A stretch of DNA of 64,000 nt from Cliona cf. orientalis (lineage: Eukaryota > Porifera > Demospongiae > Clionaida > Clionaidae). The notes below the pieces were generated by a model. The model searched no databases. It worked only from the letters and a program-made list of their open reading frames with translations, and had not been told where the DNA came from. The stretch spans positions 7,541,569-7,605,568 of the forward strand of contig OZ005689.1 in the NCBI GenBank assembly GCA_963930775.1, in the 5' to 3' direction. Positions 1-12,252 of this stretch are shown one piece after another; the first letter of the stretch is position 1, and the number at the start of each line of letters is the position of its first letter. A program made the position numbers and the translations under genes.

Positions 1-228
1 TTGCCCAGGGTTCCAGCCTTTTCAAATTAGTCAAAATCATGATGGCTACTGTCGATTCTTCCAGCAATGAACGCAATTTCAACCTGGGTTGAATGCAGCA
101 ACGTGAACGATCGTGCGATCGATGATTGGCCACGCCCCTTAAAATTTAATGATACCACGAATGCACATGCGTTCTTGATGTACGTAGCTATTTTTTTAGT
201 TAGGCGCATCTCGCTGTTAGGCGCACTT

Positions 229-296
229 CGCTATTAAGCGCAGGTTTTCTTCCTGTGGAGATTACAAGTGCATGCGCTTAATAGCGGAAAAATACG
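229..296. repeat. short foldback with TACGGTA end
   Basis: CGCTATTAAGCGCA at 229-242 is the exact reverse complement of TGCGCTTAATAGCG at 273-286. An AATACGGTA string follows at 291-299, matching the ends of larger foldback elements elsewhere in the window. It looks like a decayed copy of that type. Confidence 0.6.
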
Positions 297-777
297 GTAT
301 TCTCTGAAAATTGGATGTGATGATTACACACTCTTGCTCCCCTTCCTTTGAATGTAAAAGCTTTAGTGAGTACTACATGCAAAGAGTGTAGAAACTCCAT
401 TCCATAAGCCAAGCACCTTGGATGGTCCTAGCTCTTTAACCAATGAAGAGTGCCATCAAAGGGATCCATTTATCAGCTAGACAGAGTCATTAGCAAAATT
501 GCCCCCAAAATTCCCACTAAATATGTCTCATGAAAGTAGGGAACAAGAATGCTCCATATTGTTGTGATGTTCTCGGTGTTAGGTGGAGATGGGCAAGTCT
601 AAGTGTATGTTAGTCTTCTAATGCACTTTGGTGGGCCTTGACAAAGAATAGGTAATTGTTCTTTCATGACCAGACAAGTCTTTGATGTTGGTATGCAGGG
701 AGTGTCTAATAATTATACAGCATGTTGCTCTAGCAACTAATCAATGTTATATTATTGGTACACATGAAGAGACACCA

Positions 778-1284
778 GATATCCCAGAAACCAATATCAG
801 ACAAAGCTTATAAGACTGAATATAGAAAATTTTATGTCATACTTATAGTAGCTAGCTATAGGGTCACATAGGATATCATGTGTGTGTATGTTTTTCAACA
901 TTCAGTTCAATGTTACATAAGTTAGTGTCATGCACCACAGTGATTATGATATTAGTGTGTCACAAAGGTGCAGTGACAGGTTTTGAAAGGAGATACTGTA
1001 GTATGAGCTTTGAAAGCCTGCATGCCTGGTAATTATGATATCCCAGAAACCAATGTCAGCCAAAGCTTATAAGACTGAATATAGTATAATATGTCACACT
1101 TATAGTAGCTAGGGTTACATTATTATGATGTCATGTGCGTGTATGTTTGTCAATTTTCAGTTCAATGTTACGTAAGTTAGTGTCACCACTATGATTATGG
1201 TATTATTGTGTGCAGTGACAGGCTTTGAAAGGGGATACTGTAGTACATGTATGAGCTTTGAAATCCTGCCTGGTAATTATTATG
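778..1284. repeat. two-copy tandem duplication (~255-bp unit)
   Basis: The stretch 778-1036 is repeated at 1037-1284. Both copies start GATATCCCAGAAACCAAT and end around CCTGGTAATTAT. The copies differ by substitutions and small indels, so the duplication is not very recent. No open frame is shared between them. Confidence 0.8.
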
Positions 1285-1483
1285 TAATGGAATGATTGTA
1301 TTTTTTCAGCCTGATCAGGCTATATTTGTCTTGGATGATCTATTATACGTACAAGTCTAACATTTTTACACATACATGTAATATGTGTACCAGTAAGCAT
1401 TTTAAAACTCATCCGATCCTATTAGTACCAGTTACTGGCTATAAAAATTTAATTACTGGAGTAACTATCATGTGCCATTTCAG

Positions 1484-2833
1484 ATCGTGTGGGCTGATAC
1501 AACTCATGTTGGCTGTGGAATAGCTAGGTGTTCCTCGGTCGTCGGTTTCAACTCCCTAGGACTTGTAGCTGACCTCTTCTTTTGCAACTATGGCCCTGCG
1601 TAAGTACATATAATATTATTAATTTGTAGATTTATGTCATAGTGTTATATCAAAATCAACCGGTACTGCCTTGGTACTTCAGTTTCTAATTTTCAGCAAA
1701 GGTAGTCATGCATAATAGGTATCTTTACAGTATTATAATATTATGCTGTTAAGATACTTAGTAACTGAATTGTGAATAGATTCAAGGGGTAAGGGGTTGT
1801 TTCGGGATGCACACACACTTGTACAGCCATATGTGGATATGAGGTATGACATTACATAAGCTAAAAAAATGCACACTCAGCATTCGATTGGCAGCTCTAG
1901 CTACTTGGTTGGACAACATGAAAGGTGCACTGATTTATAATGCACTTGCCTGATATAATAATGATATGTACAAGCTACTCCTGGACCATATGTCTAGCAA
2001 TTAATTTTGCACATCCCACAATGGCTCCAGAGAGGCCCTAAATTTCTCTTATTAGATTACTTTATAGGTTACATCATAATGACACTATAGATTATGTCAT
2101 AGATTATATCATAATTACTAGTGCATTGCTACTCTACTAAATATCTAATTGTTTCTTATTTTTCAGTGGGAATATAATAGGCAGAAGGCCCTATGAATCG
2201 GGTACATCATGCAATGCCTGTCCTTCAGACCTACCCACGTGTCTAGAAAATCTGTGCAGCCCTCAGCAATCAACCACTGAAGATCCTACCTCTTCTCCAA
2301 CCACAACCGCTGAAGATTCTTCTACAACCACAACCGCTGAAGACTCTTCTACCACTGAAGACCCTACCTCTTCTACAACCACAACCGCTGAAGACTCTTC
2401 TACCACTGAAGACCCTACCTCTTCTCCACCCACAACCACTGAAGACTCTTCTACAACCACAACCACTGAAGACCCTACCTCTTCTCCACCCACAACTGCT
2501 GAAGACTCTTCTACAACCACAACCACTGAAGACCCTACCTCTTCTCCACCCACAACTGCTGAAGACTCTTCTACAACCACAACTACTGCAAGTCCTGTTC
2601 GTCCAAGTGAGTGTACTATGACTACCATAATAATATAATGATGCATTCTAATTATTCGAAAACTTTCAGCAAAGGTATTGTTTAGAGTCATACATGTACA
2701 TTGGAAGAAAATATTCGTGCATTTGGAATGTTAAATGTTTTCCCTTTTTTTAAGGAATACAGACATCGCGTAATTCTATTGAACTTCTATTGGCTATCAG
2801 TAGTCGACCTTACATCTTATCCTCCTCCTCCTC

Positions 2834-2910
<77 letters not shown>

Positions 2911-5593
2911 ATCCTTTACTATTAAACATCAATGCAGATGAAGTTGGTAATTTCATTGATGAGTCTCCCCGTGTTGACGGTGGCAGGATCTCTGTTAGAA
3001 TTAAGTTCAGTGCCTTGGTGCAGAGTGCGTTGTGCTCACTGACTGGGCAACCAACTCAAGATTGTAAGTTGTTCGTTGATTTTCATTTTTGTGAAACATT
3101 TGTATAACCAGCTTACTGGTAAAGGTCGTCATTTCCATTTGCGCAATTTATGGGGAGGGGGAGGGGCTGAAGTTTGTGTGTTATAGTACAGTTTAATCTT
3201 CAGATGCTAGCCAGTACGTTGTACAAGGTGCTTTATTATCCCACGTGTATGCGCAAGGGGTAAAGCGATTTGTCCGTCAGTTGTTTTCGTCGTCAGCACC
3301 AAAATGGCCCATCTGGAGATGTAGGTGAGTTGTAATGACAATCAAACTACCTGTCTTGGCTTGGCTTGAAATCGAACAACACTGGCCACGGCCCATGATG
3401 GTTAAAAATGCTTGATTAAATTTTAGTGCCTATCAACCACACCTACGGCTGACCATGCACGTGCTTTCTACTCATGGCCATTACTTTATAGATCTCATGC
3501 TCAGAGGAGAATAAGAGTGTTTGCTTATTAATAAAGTACGTGAGCAACAGCAGGCTGTGAGGCTAGTGTACTAATTATTATACTCTATGGAGTTCTAGTC
3601 ATTGAAGGATATTAACTGTAATAATTATTGACCCTTATGTTTTGCCATACTTGGGATTGCAGGCACATCAGGATCTGTGGATTGGAGCATGTCCACTGAT
3701 ATATTCAGGTATCTTCTCTTCTTGGTCCGTGCTGAGATCCCTGGAAGACGTCCCATGAGGATGAGAAGGATAATCAAGATCGGTGTGTCCTTCCCCTTAG
3801 ATCTCTCTCTCTCTCTCCCTCTCTTACTCTATTCCTCCCCCCCCCCCTCCCCCTCTCCCTCTCCCCTCCCCCCTTCCCCCACACACACTCTCTCACTCTC
3901 CTTCTTTCTCTCTCGATCTCTCCTCTCTCTCCCCTCCCTCCCTCCTAACTTTTGTCAATTTATCTGCTAGTACCATTCCCTGACACTCTGTGTACACAAT
4001 GGCTAAATGAATTACAGTATTTATTCGAATAGTAGCCGCGGCTACTATTAATTTCAGCCTTGCTGGAGTGCGGCTACTAATCGAGGGCAGCTCTTATTCG
4101 AGGGCGGCTTTTATTTATTTTGGAGAGATACCTTTGGGCCGATCCGGTGGTATCTTATTGTGATAGACTAGTTTTTCAGGATTACTTTCGAATACTCGAG
4201 ATATTATGATCGAAAAACAGCAACAGAACCAAGCCAGGGACGCCTTCTGTTATGCTTTTGCCTCGGACTGACGATCATTCATGGTGTGCGAACGTGGCCA
4301 CACCTACTTAATTGTGTTCGCGCATGCGTGCGGCTACTATTCGAGGGCGGCTACTATTTCTTTGGCGGAGCTCCAGGTGCGGCTACTATTCGAGGGCGGC
4401 TACTATTTGGGGTGCGGCTTCTATTCGAATAAATACGGTATACAAAAATTTCAGTGTGTATAATTATGATTACACGTTGTTGCCATAATAATATTATATA
4501 TTTGACCTCAATAATGTTTTTTTTGTGCTATACAATCATACATTGTATTAATTCTCATGTATGCTGATTGTATGCATTCAGGACCTCCGCATCTTTGCAT
4601 TGTCAACTTCATCAATGATGGTGTGACTGTTTTCACTAACGGCACGGCCATGTTGGACTTCACCAGCACTGGACCTTCCTCCTCCTTCCTCTGCAGCATG
4701 GACAGGGGACAACTTCTGCCATGTACGTACAGGCATATCCCTATAATTATTATAGTTATGGATGGTCATAATGGATAACATAATAATATTATAACTGTAG
4801 TGTCCCTGGTATAAGCACATAATGATAATTTTATGGGGACATAATAATATTATTATAACTCACGATTTTGACCCGTATGGGTCCTTATCTGGAATACAAA
4901 TTTGTATAGAAGCTGCTACATTGAGTCAGATTCCTCGAAATTTGGTACACGTGTTCCTATAGCATAATAATATTATACCCAGGAATTGGTGCTTGCCCAG
5001 GACACCACTACAGCAGTACCCTTAAGTAGCGATTACAGACCTCCAGTAGGTAGTGAATATTTCAGCTCTGGCCTGGAGTACACTCATGAAACAAATTGCA
5101 GTACATAGCTCAATGAAAAATCTATCTACTGAGGCCTTAACCATGCAAATCAATCACTTGGAATCATCACTAGTTAACTATTAATTTCTATGGATAAAGT
5201 TTAGAAGGGCGTGGGTTCGTAATAGTTTTGCCTACAATCACGTTACAAACCATGGAGAGTTACCTTCTGATACTTGAATATTGATATCACACTGGGAGAT
5301 ATTCCGCCGAAAAACTGGTAAAATTTGGAGGTCCATAATTGCTACCTTAAGCTTGTTCCTTACCATTCATGCAATATTGGGATAGGGCTAGTGATACTCT
5401 GTCATGCAAAACTTATGTGATGCCTTCAAAGAATTGTTATTCCAGCGTGTCTATTAATATCACCTTTTTTCCTCCATTAGGTTCCAGTGGCAAGTTGTAC
5501 CATGACCTTGGGAGTGGCACTCACCGTATCAAGGTGGTAGCTAACAACTGTGGTAGGAACAGGCGCAATGCAGTGCTCAAATTTAAAATTTGA
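1484..5593 (+). CDS. Secreted CAP-superfamily protein with mucin-like stalk and two C-terminal Cys modules (5' end missing)
   Basis: Six exons join in phase: 1484-1599, 2167-2606, 2938-3063, 3663-3782, 4582-4722, 5481-5593 (TGA at 5591-5593), giving about 351 residues. Exon 1 encodes IVWADTTHVGCGIARCS and FFCNYGPA, and exon 2 continues GNIIGRRPYESGTSCNACP. This is the C-terminal signature of the CAP/SCP fold (VW.dt..vGCg; C.Y.P.GN; Y..G..C..C). Exon 2 then becomes a Thr/Ser/Glu/Asp/Pro-rich stalk. Exons 3+4 and 5+6 each encode one module with the pattern C.(3-8 residues).C, an intron inside the second Cys codon, then a G.H-type beta-strand half, as in the downstream giant gene. CAP proteins are usually secreted, disulphide-bonded and non-enzymatic. 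The exon with the start codon is outside the window. The CAP call is firm; the module has no name I can assign. Confidence 0.85.
2276..2592 (+). repeat. mucin-like coding tandem repeat, 60-bp unit
   Basis: Within exon 2 of the CAP gene the segments 2461-2520 and 2521-2580 are identical 60-mers. Upstream units (from about 2276) are degenerate or shortened versions. Each full unit encodes 20 residues rich in Thr, Ser, Pro, Glu and Asp, with motifs such as TTEDPTSSPPTT and AEDSSTTTT. Such stretches are typical O-glycosylated stalks. All length changes keep the frame. Confidence 0.9.
2821..2906 (+). repeat. (TCC)n/(TC)n microsatellite before a 3' splice site
   Basis: A TCC run followed by more than 30 CT dinucleotides lies 31 bases before the acceptor at 2935-2937. 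It may serve as an extended polypyrimidine tract for the CAP gene exon 2938-3063. Confidence 0.9.
3204..3500. repeat. dispersed repeat, copy near 3.2-3.5 kb
   Basis: The part around 3240-3500 (GCGCAAGGGGTAAAG, then a TCGTCGTCAGCAC region, ACC...GGAGATGTAGG, GTGCTTTCTACTCATG) resembles 28915-29215 in the giant gene. It contains an open stretch 3204-3324 between AG and GTGAGT that does not join in phase with its neighbours, so I treat it as repeat, not exon. Confidence 0.55.
3801..3948 (+). repeat. CT/CCCT-rich low-complexity tract
   Basis: A run of CTCTCT, CCCCTCCC and CCTCCC repeats begins about 20 bases after the donor at 3783. It is simple-sequence DNA; apparent Pro/Ser/Leu-rich reading frames here are artefacts. 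Confidence 0.9.
4013..4440. mobile_element. foldback element, TACCGTATTTATTCGAATAG ends
   Basis: The left end (TACAGTATTTATTCGAATAG) is the near-perfect inverse of the right end, which read in reverse is TACCGTATTTATTCGAATAG. The interior repeats GCGGCTACTATTCGAGGGCGG several times near both ends. It lies in an intron of the CAP gene and encodes nothing recognisable. A related element sits at 31779-32182. Confidence 0.8.
4795..5013. mobile_element. old copy of the GTAGTGTCC foldback family
   Basis: The ends CTGTAGTGTCCCTGG and GCCCAGGACACCACTACAG are inverted. The interior (ACCCGTATGGG, TTTGTATAGAAGCTGCTA) matches the better preserved copies at 24895-25253. It lies in an intron of the CAP gene. 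Confidence 0.75.
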
Positions 5594-5856
5594 TGATCGA
5601 GAGAGGAGTCAAGCAATCTCGTAATAATAATTATTATTATGATTATTGGAACTTTTAGAACAAAAAAAATTAACTGTGAATTTTATAGCTTATAGTATAG
5701 ACAGATCATTCATCAACTAGTCTGTGATAAATGACCTTCATAATAAGCTTTTATTGTTTTTCAAGCAAGCTTATACACTAAGCAGAAAAAGAATTGTCCG
5801 AATTTCAAATCACTTCAAAGTTGGGGTACCGGTACATTGCACTGTGGAGCCATTAT

Positions 5857-5926
5857 TAGCCTCGTCCCCAGGCCACTCCCATATTTGCAACATTGAAAAC
5901 ATGGGAGTGGCCTGGGGACGAGGCTA
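5857..5926. mobile_element. hairpin element, TAGCCTCGTCCCCAGGCC arms
   Basis: TAGCCTCGTCCCCAGGCC at the left and GGCCTGGGGACGAGGCTA at the right are perfect inverted arms, extended by CACTCCCAT/ATGGGAGTG. The loop is about 16 bases. The same arms bound a larger element at 13430-13852, and single ends occur near 10675 and 39876. Confidence 0.85.
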
Positions 5927-8697
5927 CAATAATATACCATTATGACATGCTTATACAATAGTTGTACTTCACTCATGATCATGATCATTATCACTTCAAA
6001 AAAGACGCAATAGTACTCAATATTATTCGTGGAATGTGTTTTTCAATGAGATTTGGAAGGTTTAAGTTTATTCATGCATATCCAGACGATTCTCAGTAGG
6101 TTCGTGCGTGATGCACGTTTACATTTGATGTCTGCTGCACACAATGAGCAACAATCCACTTCATTGTGTGTTTGTGACAATAGTAGAATCTGATAATATT
6201 ATGACCATGGATGCACATTACTTCAGAATTGCTACAATAGAGCTATATCATATGCATAGCATGAAAATTCAATGAAGTTTTCAATCCTTTGCATCCAGAT
6301 CATTAATTTTATGCGTCCTCAATCTATAATAATAATATTATAATTATGCCTGGATCCTAGGTAACATGCTATACATAATATAATGTATCTAGTTACCAGG
6401 TTTCCTACTGATTCCCAACTTATTATATTATTATTAAATTTTATTATCTGCAGTTTGGATGCTATATTATACAAGAACCAATACTTGGTACTAGTACTGA
6501 CTTCGCTAGATGAGTATACAGGGTATCATACCTGAGGCCATAATTAGTACTAGTGTAGGTGTCTATAGATGACAGCTGTTGCAATTTAGTAAGGTGGGCA
6601 GGATCAACAAATTAAAGCAGCCAGGCTACAGAGTTACCCTAATTTGGAGAGATTTCATGAAGCTACCACTTCATCAAAGTAATCAAGAATCAATAATAAC
6701 ACAGTAGTATTGAGTGGGCATGTTCATAATTGTAAGAGGATTCACCAACATGTCATGCAGTACGTAGTCATGATATATAATGTGCATATTACATGCACGA
6801 AAAACCCAGGTCAGCTATAATAATATAGTCTGACTGTCGATGTCTTGAATAAGGCAACTAGCTCTTGATCTGATCAGGTGAGATCTGGAATCACCATAAT
6901 GACATTGTGTGTAGGTGGCATGTGCATTGACCACGTACTTACACACTCGTACATTGATTGCGCAATAGATTCACCACAGCTGTCCGGAAAACCACACTTG
7001 CCTCGATAAAGATTAGTGCTTTTGTGTAAACAACTTTTTGGCGCACGCACATGTAGGCATAATTAATGCACCTGATGCGTGCGTGCACACACACTCACAC
7101 TTACATACATACGCACACAATAGTGGCGTGCACATGGCAAAACTTCAGTTGGGATGATGAAATAATTTTTTGCGGTCAAACTTTAATGTTGGCCATGCTT
7201 ATGATTATGCTGGTCCCTTTCATCATCAGCCTATATCAACCACAAGGCACTTAGAGTCTTGTAATTCCATTCTTTTGTAGCTCTATGAACACACTTAATA
7301 CTATGATAAATAAATTGATTTCAAACATGGCCAACTAACAGTCCGTGTAGATTGCATACAGCCTCTTCCTCCCCCCCCCCCCCCCACCACCAAAGACACT
7401 TTAGTTTTTACAACATAGAGAGGGATGAATATGTGTGTGTACATGTATGTAGCATGCACTGCTACAATGTAATGATAATAATTATTATCATTATGGCCTT
7501 GAGTAGCTCCTAAAAAATGTAATTTTAGTACCATTGTTTTTGTCCGTGACTCTGCGGGCAACTATCTCAGTGTAGGTAGGTAGGGGGGTGTTTGTCACAA
7601 TAAGCACCACTGCAACTTATAAATGCAGTGGTACTCATTATGCATTCCATTATGATAGCCTTTGTTCTTCACAGGGTGACACTGAGCAACTACAGTGCAC
7701 AAACAACAACTCTTAATCGCATCATCATACATAGTATGTGGGTGCCACAATGAGTTAATTGGCTCATAATTCCCAATTCAATTTGATTAACTAATTACTA
7801 CAAATATTTCCAGGGAAAGCAAGGGGATGGGGAAGGATTTACTTTTACTCCTAGTGAATAGCTGTTTATACTATAATTATTATGGCACGTAAAACTACTA
7901 TAAAGTATCTGTGATCCAGAAATTTTGCATGTAAGGTGGCTGATAGGGTGGCCACCCATAGACTATATTGGTGCAAAGTGGGTGGCTGATTATGAATGGT
8001 ACGTGGACAATTCCTATACTACATTACTGTAACAGAAGAACTATAATTATAAGTGAAGGGGGTAGCTATATATATAGCTACCCTATCCACCCCTCCTGGA
8101 CCAGCCCTTGCTGAAGGTTTGTAATATTAAGCGTTCTGAGTAAGCAACTAGCTATATAATTAATAATGTAGGTGCAAAAGATTTCAGGGGCATGTATAAA
8201 AGGGGTGGAGTGGTTGCATAACATATGGACCCCCAATTACTACCATAACAGTATAAAAGCTGTTCTCATCATGGCTCCAATTTAATCAGATTAAGGTTGT
8301 GGACAGATGCAGCAAAGCCTGCATGGTGCTTGCCTTTGTAATTGTTAGTATTCACACAGTGTCACTAGGAGACAAAGAATTCTCACTCTTTGAGTGAAGC
8401 CATCTTAAACCACATCAACACTGCTCCATTCTGCCCACCTACCACTACCTACAGGACAGACTTGCACCTCCAACAGTTCCAAAAGTTGATAATCAGATTT
8501 AATTGGTAGTTCCAAGAATGGTACTTCTCCAGAGATATTGCAGCCATAAATCTTCAAAGTTACAATGAAGCATATGGCATGGTGCTTCTCCTGGGAAATT
8601 GAGATCGATATTGCAGCCATAAGTGTTCATAATACTCAATTACAACAACCATGTACATGAAACAAATGAAGATTTTCGGTCTGTGGTCAACTTATAC

Positions 8698-8839
8698 CTA
8701 TTCAGTAAAACTTTACCTGAGGATGACTAGGGTATCTATATGTATAGTCAAGGTCGAAACATCAGCAAGTTTTACTGAACAGTTGAATTGTCCACAGGGA
8801 ATCTTTGTATTTTTTCCCCTGCAGATAGCAACTGAGAAT
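8698..8839. repeat. dispersed repeat, copy 1
   Basis: Contains GGATGACTAG, GCAAGTTTTACTGAACAGTT, TGTCCACAGGGAATCTT and GATAGCAACTGAG in order. Similar strings recur near 12789-12944, 29905-30055 and 37405-37610 in introns of the giant gene, with the two ends partly inverted relative to each other. It is non-coding and non-autonomous as far as visible. Confidence 0.6.
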
Positions 8840-9672
8840 AATGTAGCTAACTTCAATTTATTGGTGGTATGGTAGAGTTGGAAGCCATCTGGAGATTTAA
8901 AGTGTTAATTAACTTCACTTAACAGCTTCAGCCATTTTTAAAGTCCTTAATTTTGTGTGTTTGCAGCCTTGCCTTTGTCCTACTTGGCTTTGATACATAC
9001 ATTCATGCAGACTCACACACATCAGCCAGAAATAAAGCTCAGCTGCTATAATATTATGTGACCTGCTATGAGAAAAGGGACCATTTGTGGATGATGATAG
9101 TGTTCAATTTGTATGCCCAACTAGCCTTCTTTCAACAAAATTATGTAGCTGGTAGTGAGTAGCTACCGGTATGTATATCCTTTGTGTGTATAGGCAGAAA
9201 CAGAGCGGATTAGCTACATGAACAGTGCATTATTCCATACATGTAACAAGCTATTATATTATACTATAATACAAACAAAAAAAACGGTCTCTTTTCTCAG
9301 TTGGTTGCATATTATTCATGATTTGTTGCAGAGCCTGCGCACTTACTACCAATGGTCCATCTATGTTTACACGTTGTGGGTTCGCTATCTCGGATCTCGG
9401 GCTGCTTGCGGCACTGTCGTGTCAACCCCTGCGTCAGCACAATGTGGCATTCAGTGACCAGCTGTTTGGTAAGGTAGTGATCGTTGCAAACAAAACCGCA
9501 CACACTTACGTACGCACGAAGATCAAAGTGCGTGGGCGTTGCTCAATAAAAGCTCGTGGCTGGATCGTCAGATTCTGTTGCATGCATGCACGTACATGCA
9601 TGTAGCTAGCTAAATCCGTTCTTCGAGTTGATTGTGAACGTAGTAGTCGGAAAGAAAGAAACGGTAGTAAAG

Positions 9673-12252
9673 ATGCGGCAAACCAGTCGGTTTGCTCTCT
9701 TCGCGGCAGTGGCTCTGCTCCTTTTGGCGTCGCAGGGGAGACTGCAGGTTTCTGCGAGGTCTGATGGTGCTCCAACTGCTGCCTGCGCAGACCTCACCCA
9801 GCGGCATTTTGGGGCTCCACAGGACTGTGGCAGTAATTGTCCGTTCTCTGTGAGTCTAATTGCCATCGACGGAACGCCAGTAGCGGCTGGTGCTGCACAG
9901 ACCTACCGATGTGGATCGGAACACACTCGTGAGGAGAGATTAGAAATAGTTTATACACTAATTATTATTATTGGTTATGCACTCTGTCTGATTGCACCCA
10001 TGGCAGCCTGCAGGCTTCATTAAAATTAATCTAATTACCAGTGTAGTTTGCATGTTAAATTAAAATCATCAAAGGACAAGATATAGGAAAGGTTTGCTAT
10101 AGGTATAGTGTATGTGCCATGGCACAAAATTGCATGGATGAATGGCAGCTACACTATTCAAATCCAGCTAGCGAAAATGTTTGGTAGCCAAGATTAATTG
10201 CAGATGTGTGGATCATTAAATTTTAATATGGTGGATCCAGTGGTGCTGTTATATAAGTTGCTGTGGCAAATAACTTTAATATTTAGTCCTGTGCTTATCA
10301 GTTCTTTTACACCTTAGTACTATTATTGTATCATTATGTAGTTCGAATTGCAACTTCTGACTCTGCCCAGCCGTTCCGTGGGTTCGCCATCCAGGCACGA
10401 CAGTCCACAGAGACTTTCACGAACGATGCTTCCTTTCTTGGTCAGTTTGTCAATGCACCCGACGGTGGAGACTGGAGGATATGGGATTGTGCGACAGTAA
10501 GTCAGCAGCTCTGAATATGCATAACTTATGTGCCTCAATCCAAGTCTAATTTGCCATTGATTATTGTAAATTAGTATTTGAGGTCTCTATGTGACCTCTG
10601 TAAAGCTGATAAATACAATCCAATTTTTTTTATCACTGTGGATATCTGGATGTATAATAATTATAGGACATTCTTAGCCTCGTCCCCAGGACGCGCCCTC
10701 CCAGCTTTTCAATGACACTTGTTCCCATGCTCCCTGATATTTTCACCATGCAATTAAAGTGTTTAATATATTAAGGAATGGGATCTTAGTGGAGTGTGGC
10801 GTATAGTATAGTCCACCTGGTATTATAATAGTAAAGGGTAGTCACAAAGCATGCAGTACGATATCATATAATTTTTTTGGTGGGTGGGGGGGGGGAGGCA
10901 AATTAAAATTAATTTGCATATCAAACTCTAATTCATTTACCGTATCCTCCCGAAAATAAGCCCCCTTCGAAAATAAGCCCCCTCCCCTCTTTGACCTTCA
11001 AGTTCTTGCACAGGTATATTTGCCTCGATTATAAGCCCCCCTCCCACCAAGTAGATAGACTGCACATATACACGCGCGCGAGCGTATACGTACGTACGTA
11101 ACCCCGCCCTTCAATTGACTACGAGTACAAAGATGGTGCTGGCTTTTAGAAAAGCCTGTTTTGAAGTCATTCTGTTATGATGGCACTTTTAGCTTGGCGA
11201 AGACACTTACGAGCCGGTCAAGATGCTTTTACTTTCCTCTAAAGACGTATAGCTACACACAGAACAGCAAGTCCTTTTCCTACCGCCGATCCTCGTGTTG
11301 CCGCTCTTTTGGAGAAAAGACAAGCAAACTCTGGATATTTCCCGCGGTACGTGACCAACGATGGTGGCTAAGGGGGGCTTATATTCGAGGGAAAGTGTAT
11401 ATTCGAAAATAAGCCCCCTCCCCAGTCTAGGTCATGTCTACTGCTGAAAAGGGGGGGCTTATTTTCGGGAGGATACGGTACTTATTCCTGTTATCCCCCC
11501 ACACCCCCTCAAAAATGATCCATTATTTTTAGGCTTCGGCTACTCACACCAATGGAAATGACAAGACTTCAATTGATGTAACATGGAGAGCTCCTCCCAG
11601 CTTTGGCCCCAACGCCACCATGTGGTATGCACACACAGAAAATTAATAATAAGTATTTTTTACCCTTATCAATACAACTATATTATAATATTATTGCAAA
11701 CTGTGTAGTTAATATCTCTTGAAATAATTATCACCTTCGAATTTTTTTATCCCAACTGTCCTTGGTGAAATTCTGAAAATTTTCACAGAAATTCCCTACA
11801 AGTTTAACTTACCGTGTTTATGCTAATAAAGCGCATGATCTAAGAAAATAATATTATTCGTGTTCTAAGACTTTTCATAATGTATCTATTAGAATAAACG
11901 CGGTAATTGCGTTCCTGAAGTGTGACATGCATTCTCATTTACACATAATAATATTATTATTATTAATAAGATAAGCTTCTTGTCAGTGCAATTATCACTT
12001 GCATTAATATTTAATAATATCATGGGATTTAGTTCGCAGCATAGACCTATTAATTTTCTGAAGGGCAACTGTTATCACTGCTGAGTTAAATTATTATTTT
12101 TTTTTTGTATAGGTTTTCAATCACTCGGACTTTTATAAATTTCCATTCTCAAATCAGAGGACTCCAATTGGTATAATAATATTTAAATTAAAGTCTTTAA
12201 TATCAGTCATTATTGCTTTTAATTATACAGAGTGCTGATGCAGGATGTCCAG
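9673..12252 (+). CDS. Giant gene exons 1-5: signal peptide and Reeler domain
   Basis: Exons 9673-9928, 10342-10496, 11533-11624, 12113-12170, 12231-12252. The ATG at 9673 is chosen because a classic signal peptide follows (hydrophobic core FALFAAVALLLLAS, residues 7-20). The Reeler domain begins near residue 31 (DGAPTAACADL, Cys 38, 52, 56, 80). It continues with the family hallmark FRGFAIQAR in exon 2 and WDC at its end. Exon 3 gives ATHTNGNDKTSIDVTWRAPP, and exons 4-5 the last strands and an AGCP end. These five exons have mixed phases (0-1, 1-0, 0-2, 2-0, 0-1), unlike everything downstream, so the Reeler part looks like an older unit to which phase-1 modules were attached. Reeler domains occur at the N-terminus of secreted or matrix proteins. 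The 22-base exon 5 is short but joins in phase. Confidence 0.85.

Larger units (their letters stand above)
1..1483. other. 5' flank of the first visible CAP exon (probably intron)
   Basis: No coding exon could be supported here. The expected upstream CAP exons (His-Asn and Gly-His-x-Thr-Gln motifs) are not visible, so this is most likely intron of the CAP gene with its 5' exons to the left of the window. It contains a 14-bp perfect inverted repeat (229-242 with 273-286) ending near a TACGGTA motif and a two-copy tandem duplication (778-1284). Confidence 0.6.
5594..9672. other. intergenic region between the two genes
   Basis: No exon could be supported on either strand. It holds a 70-bp hairpin (5857-5926), a CA-rich stretch (7085-7125), a poly-C tract (about 7370-7385), one copy of a dispersed intronic repeat (about 8698-8839) and many short AT palindromes. 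The promoter of the giant gene should lie at its right end, but I could not recognise a TATA box or other core element with confidence. Confidence 0.6.

Noticed and set aside
2263-2691. 142-codon antisense open frame rich in Val, Glu and Ser
   Set aside because: It is the reverse reading of the Thr/Ser minisatellite in exon 2 of the CAP gene; low complexity, no start context or splice support.
3204-3324. Open stretch between AG and GTGAGT in the CAP gene, which could be an exon
   Set aside because: It leaves phase 2, which puts a stop in the next exon. Direct joining of 3063 to 3663 restores a Cys codon and the module pattern, and the sequence belongs to a repeat also present near 28.9 kb.
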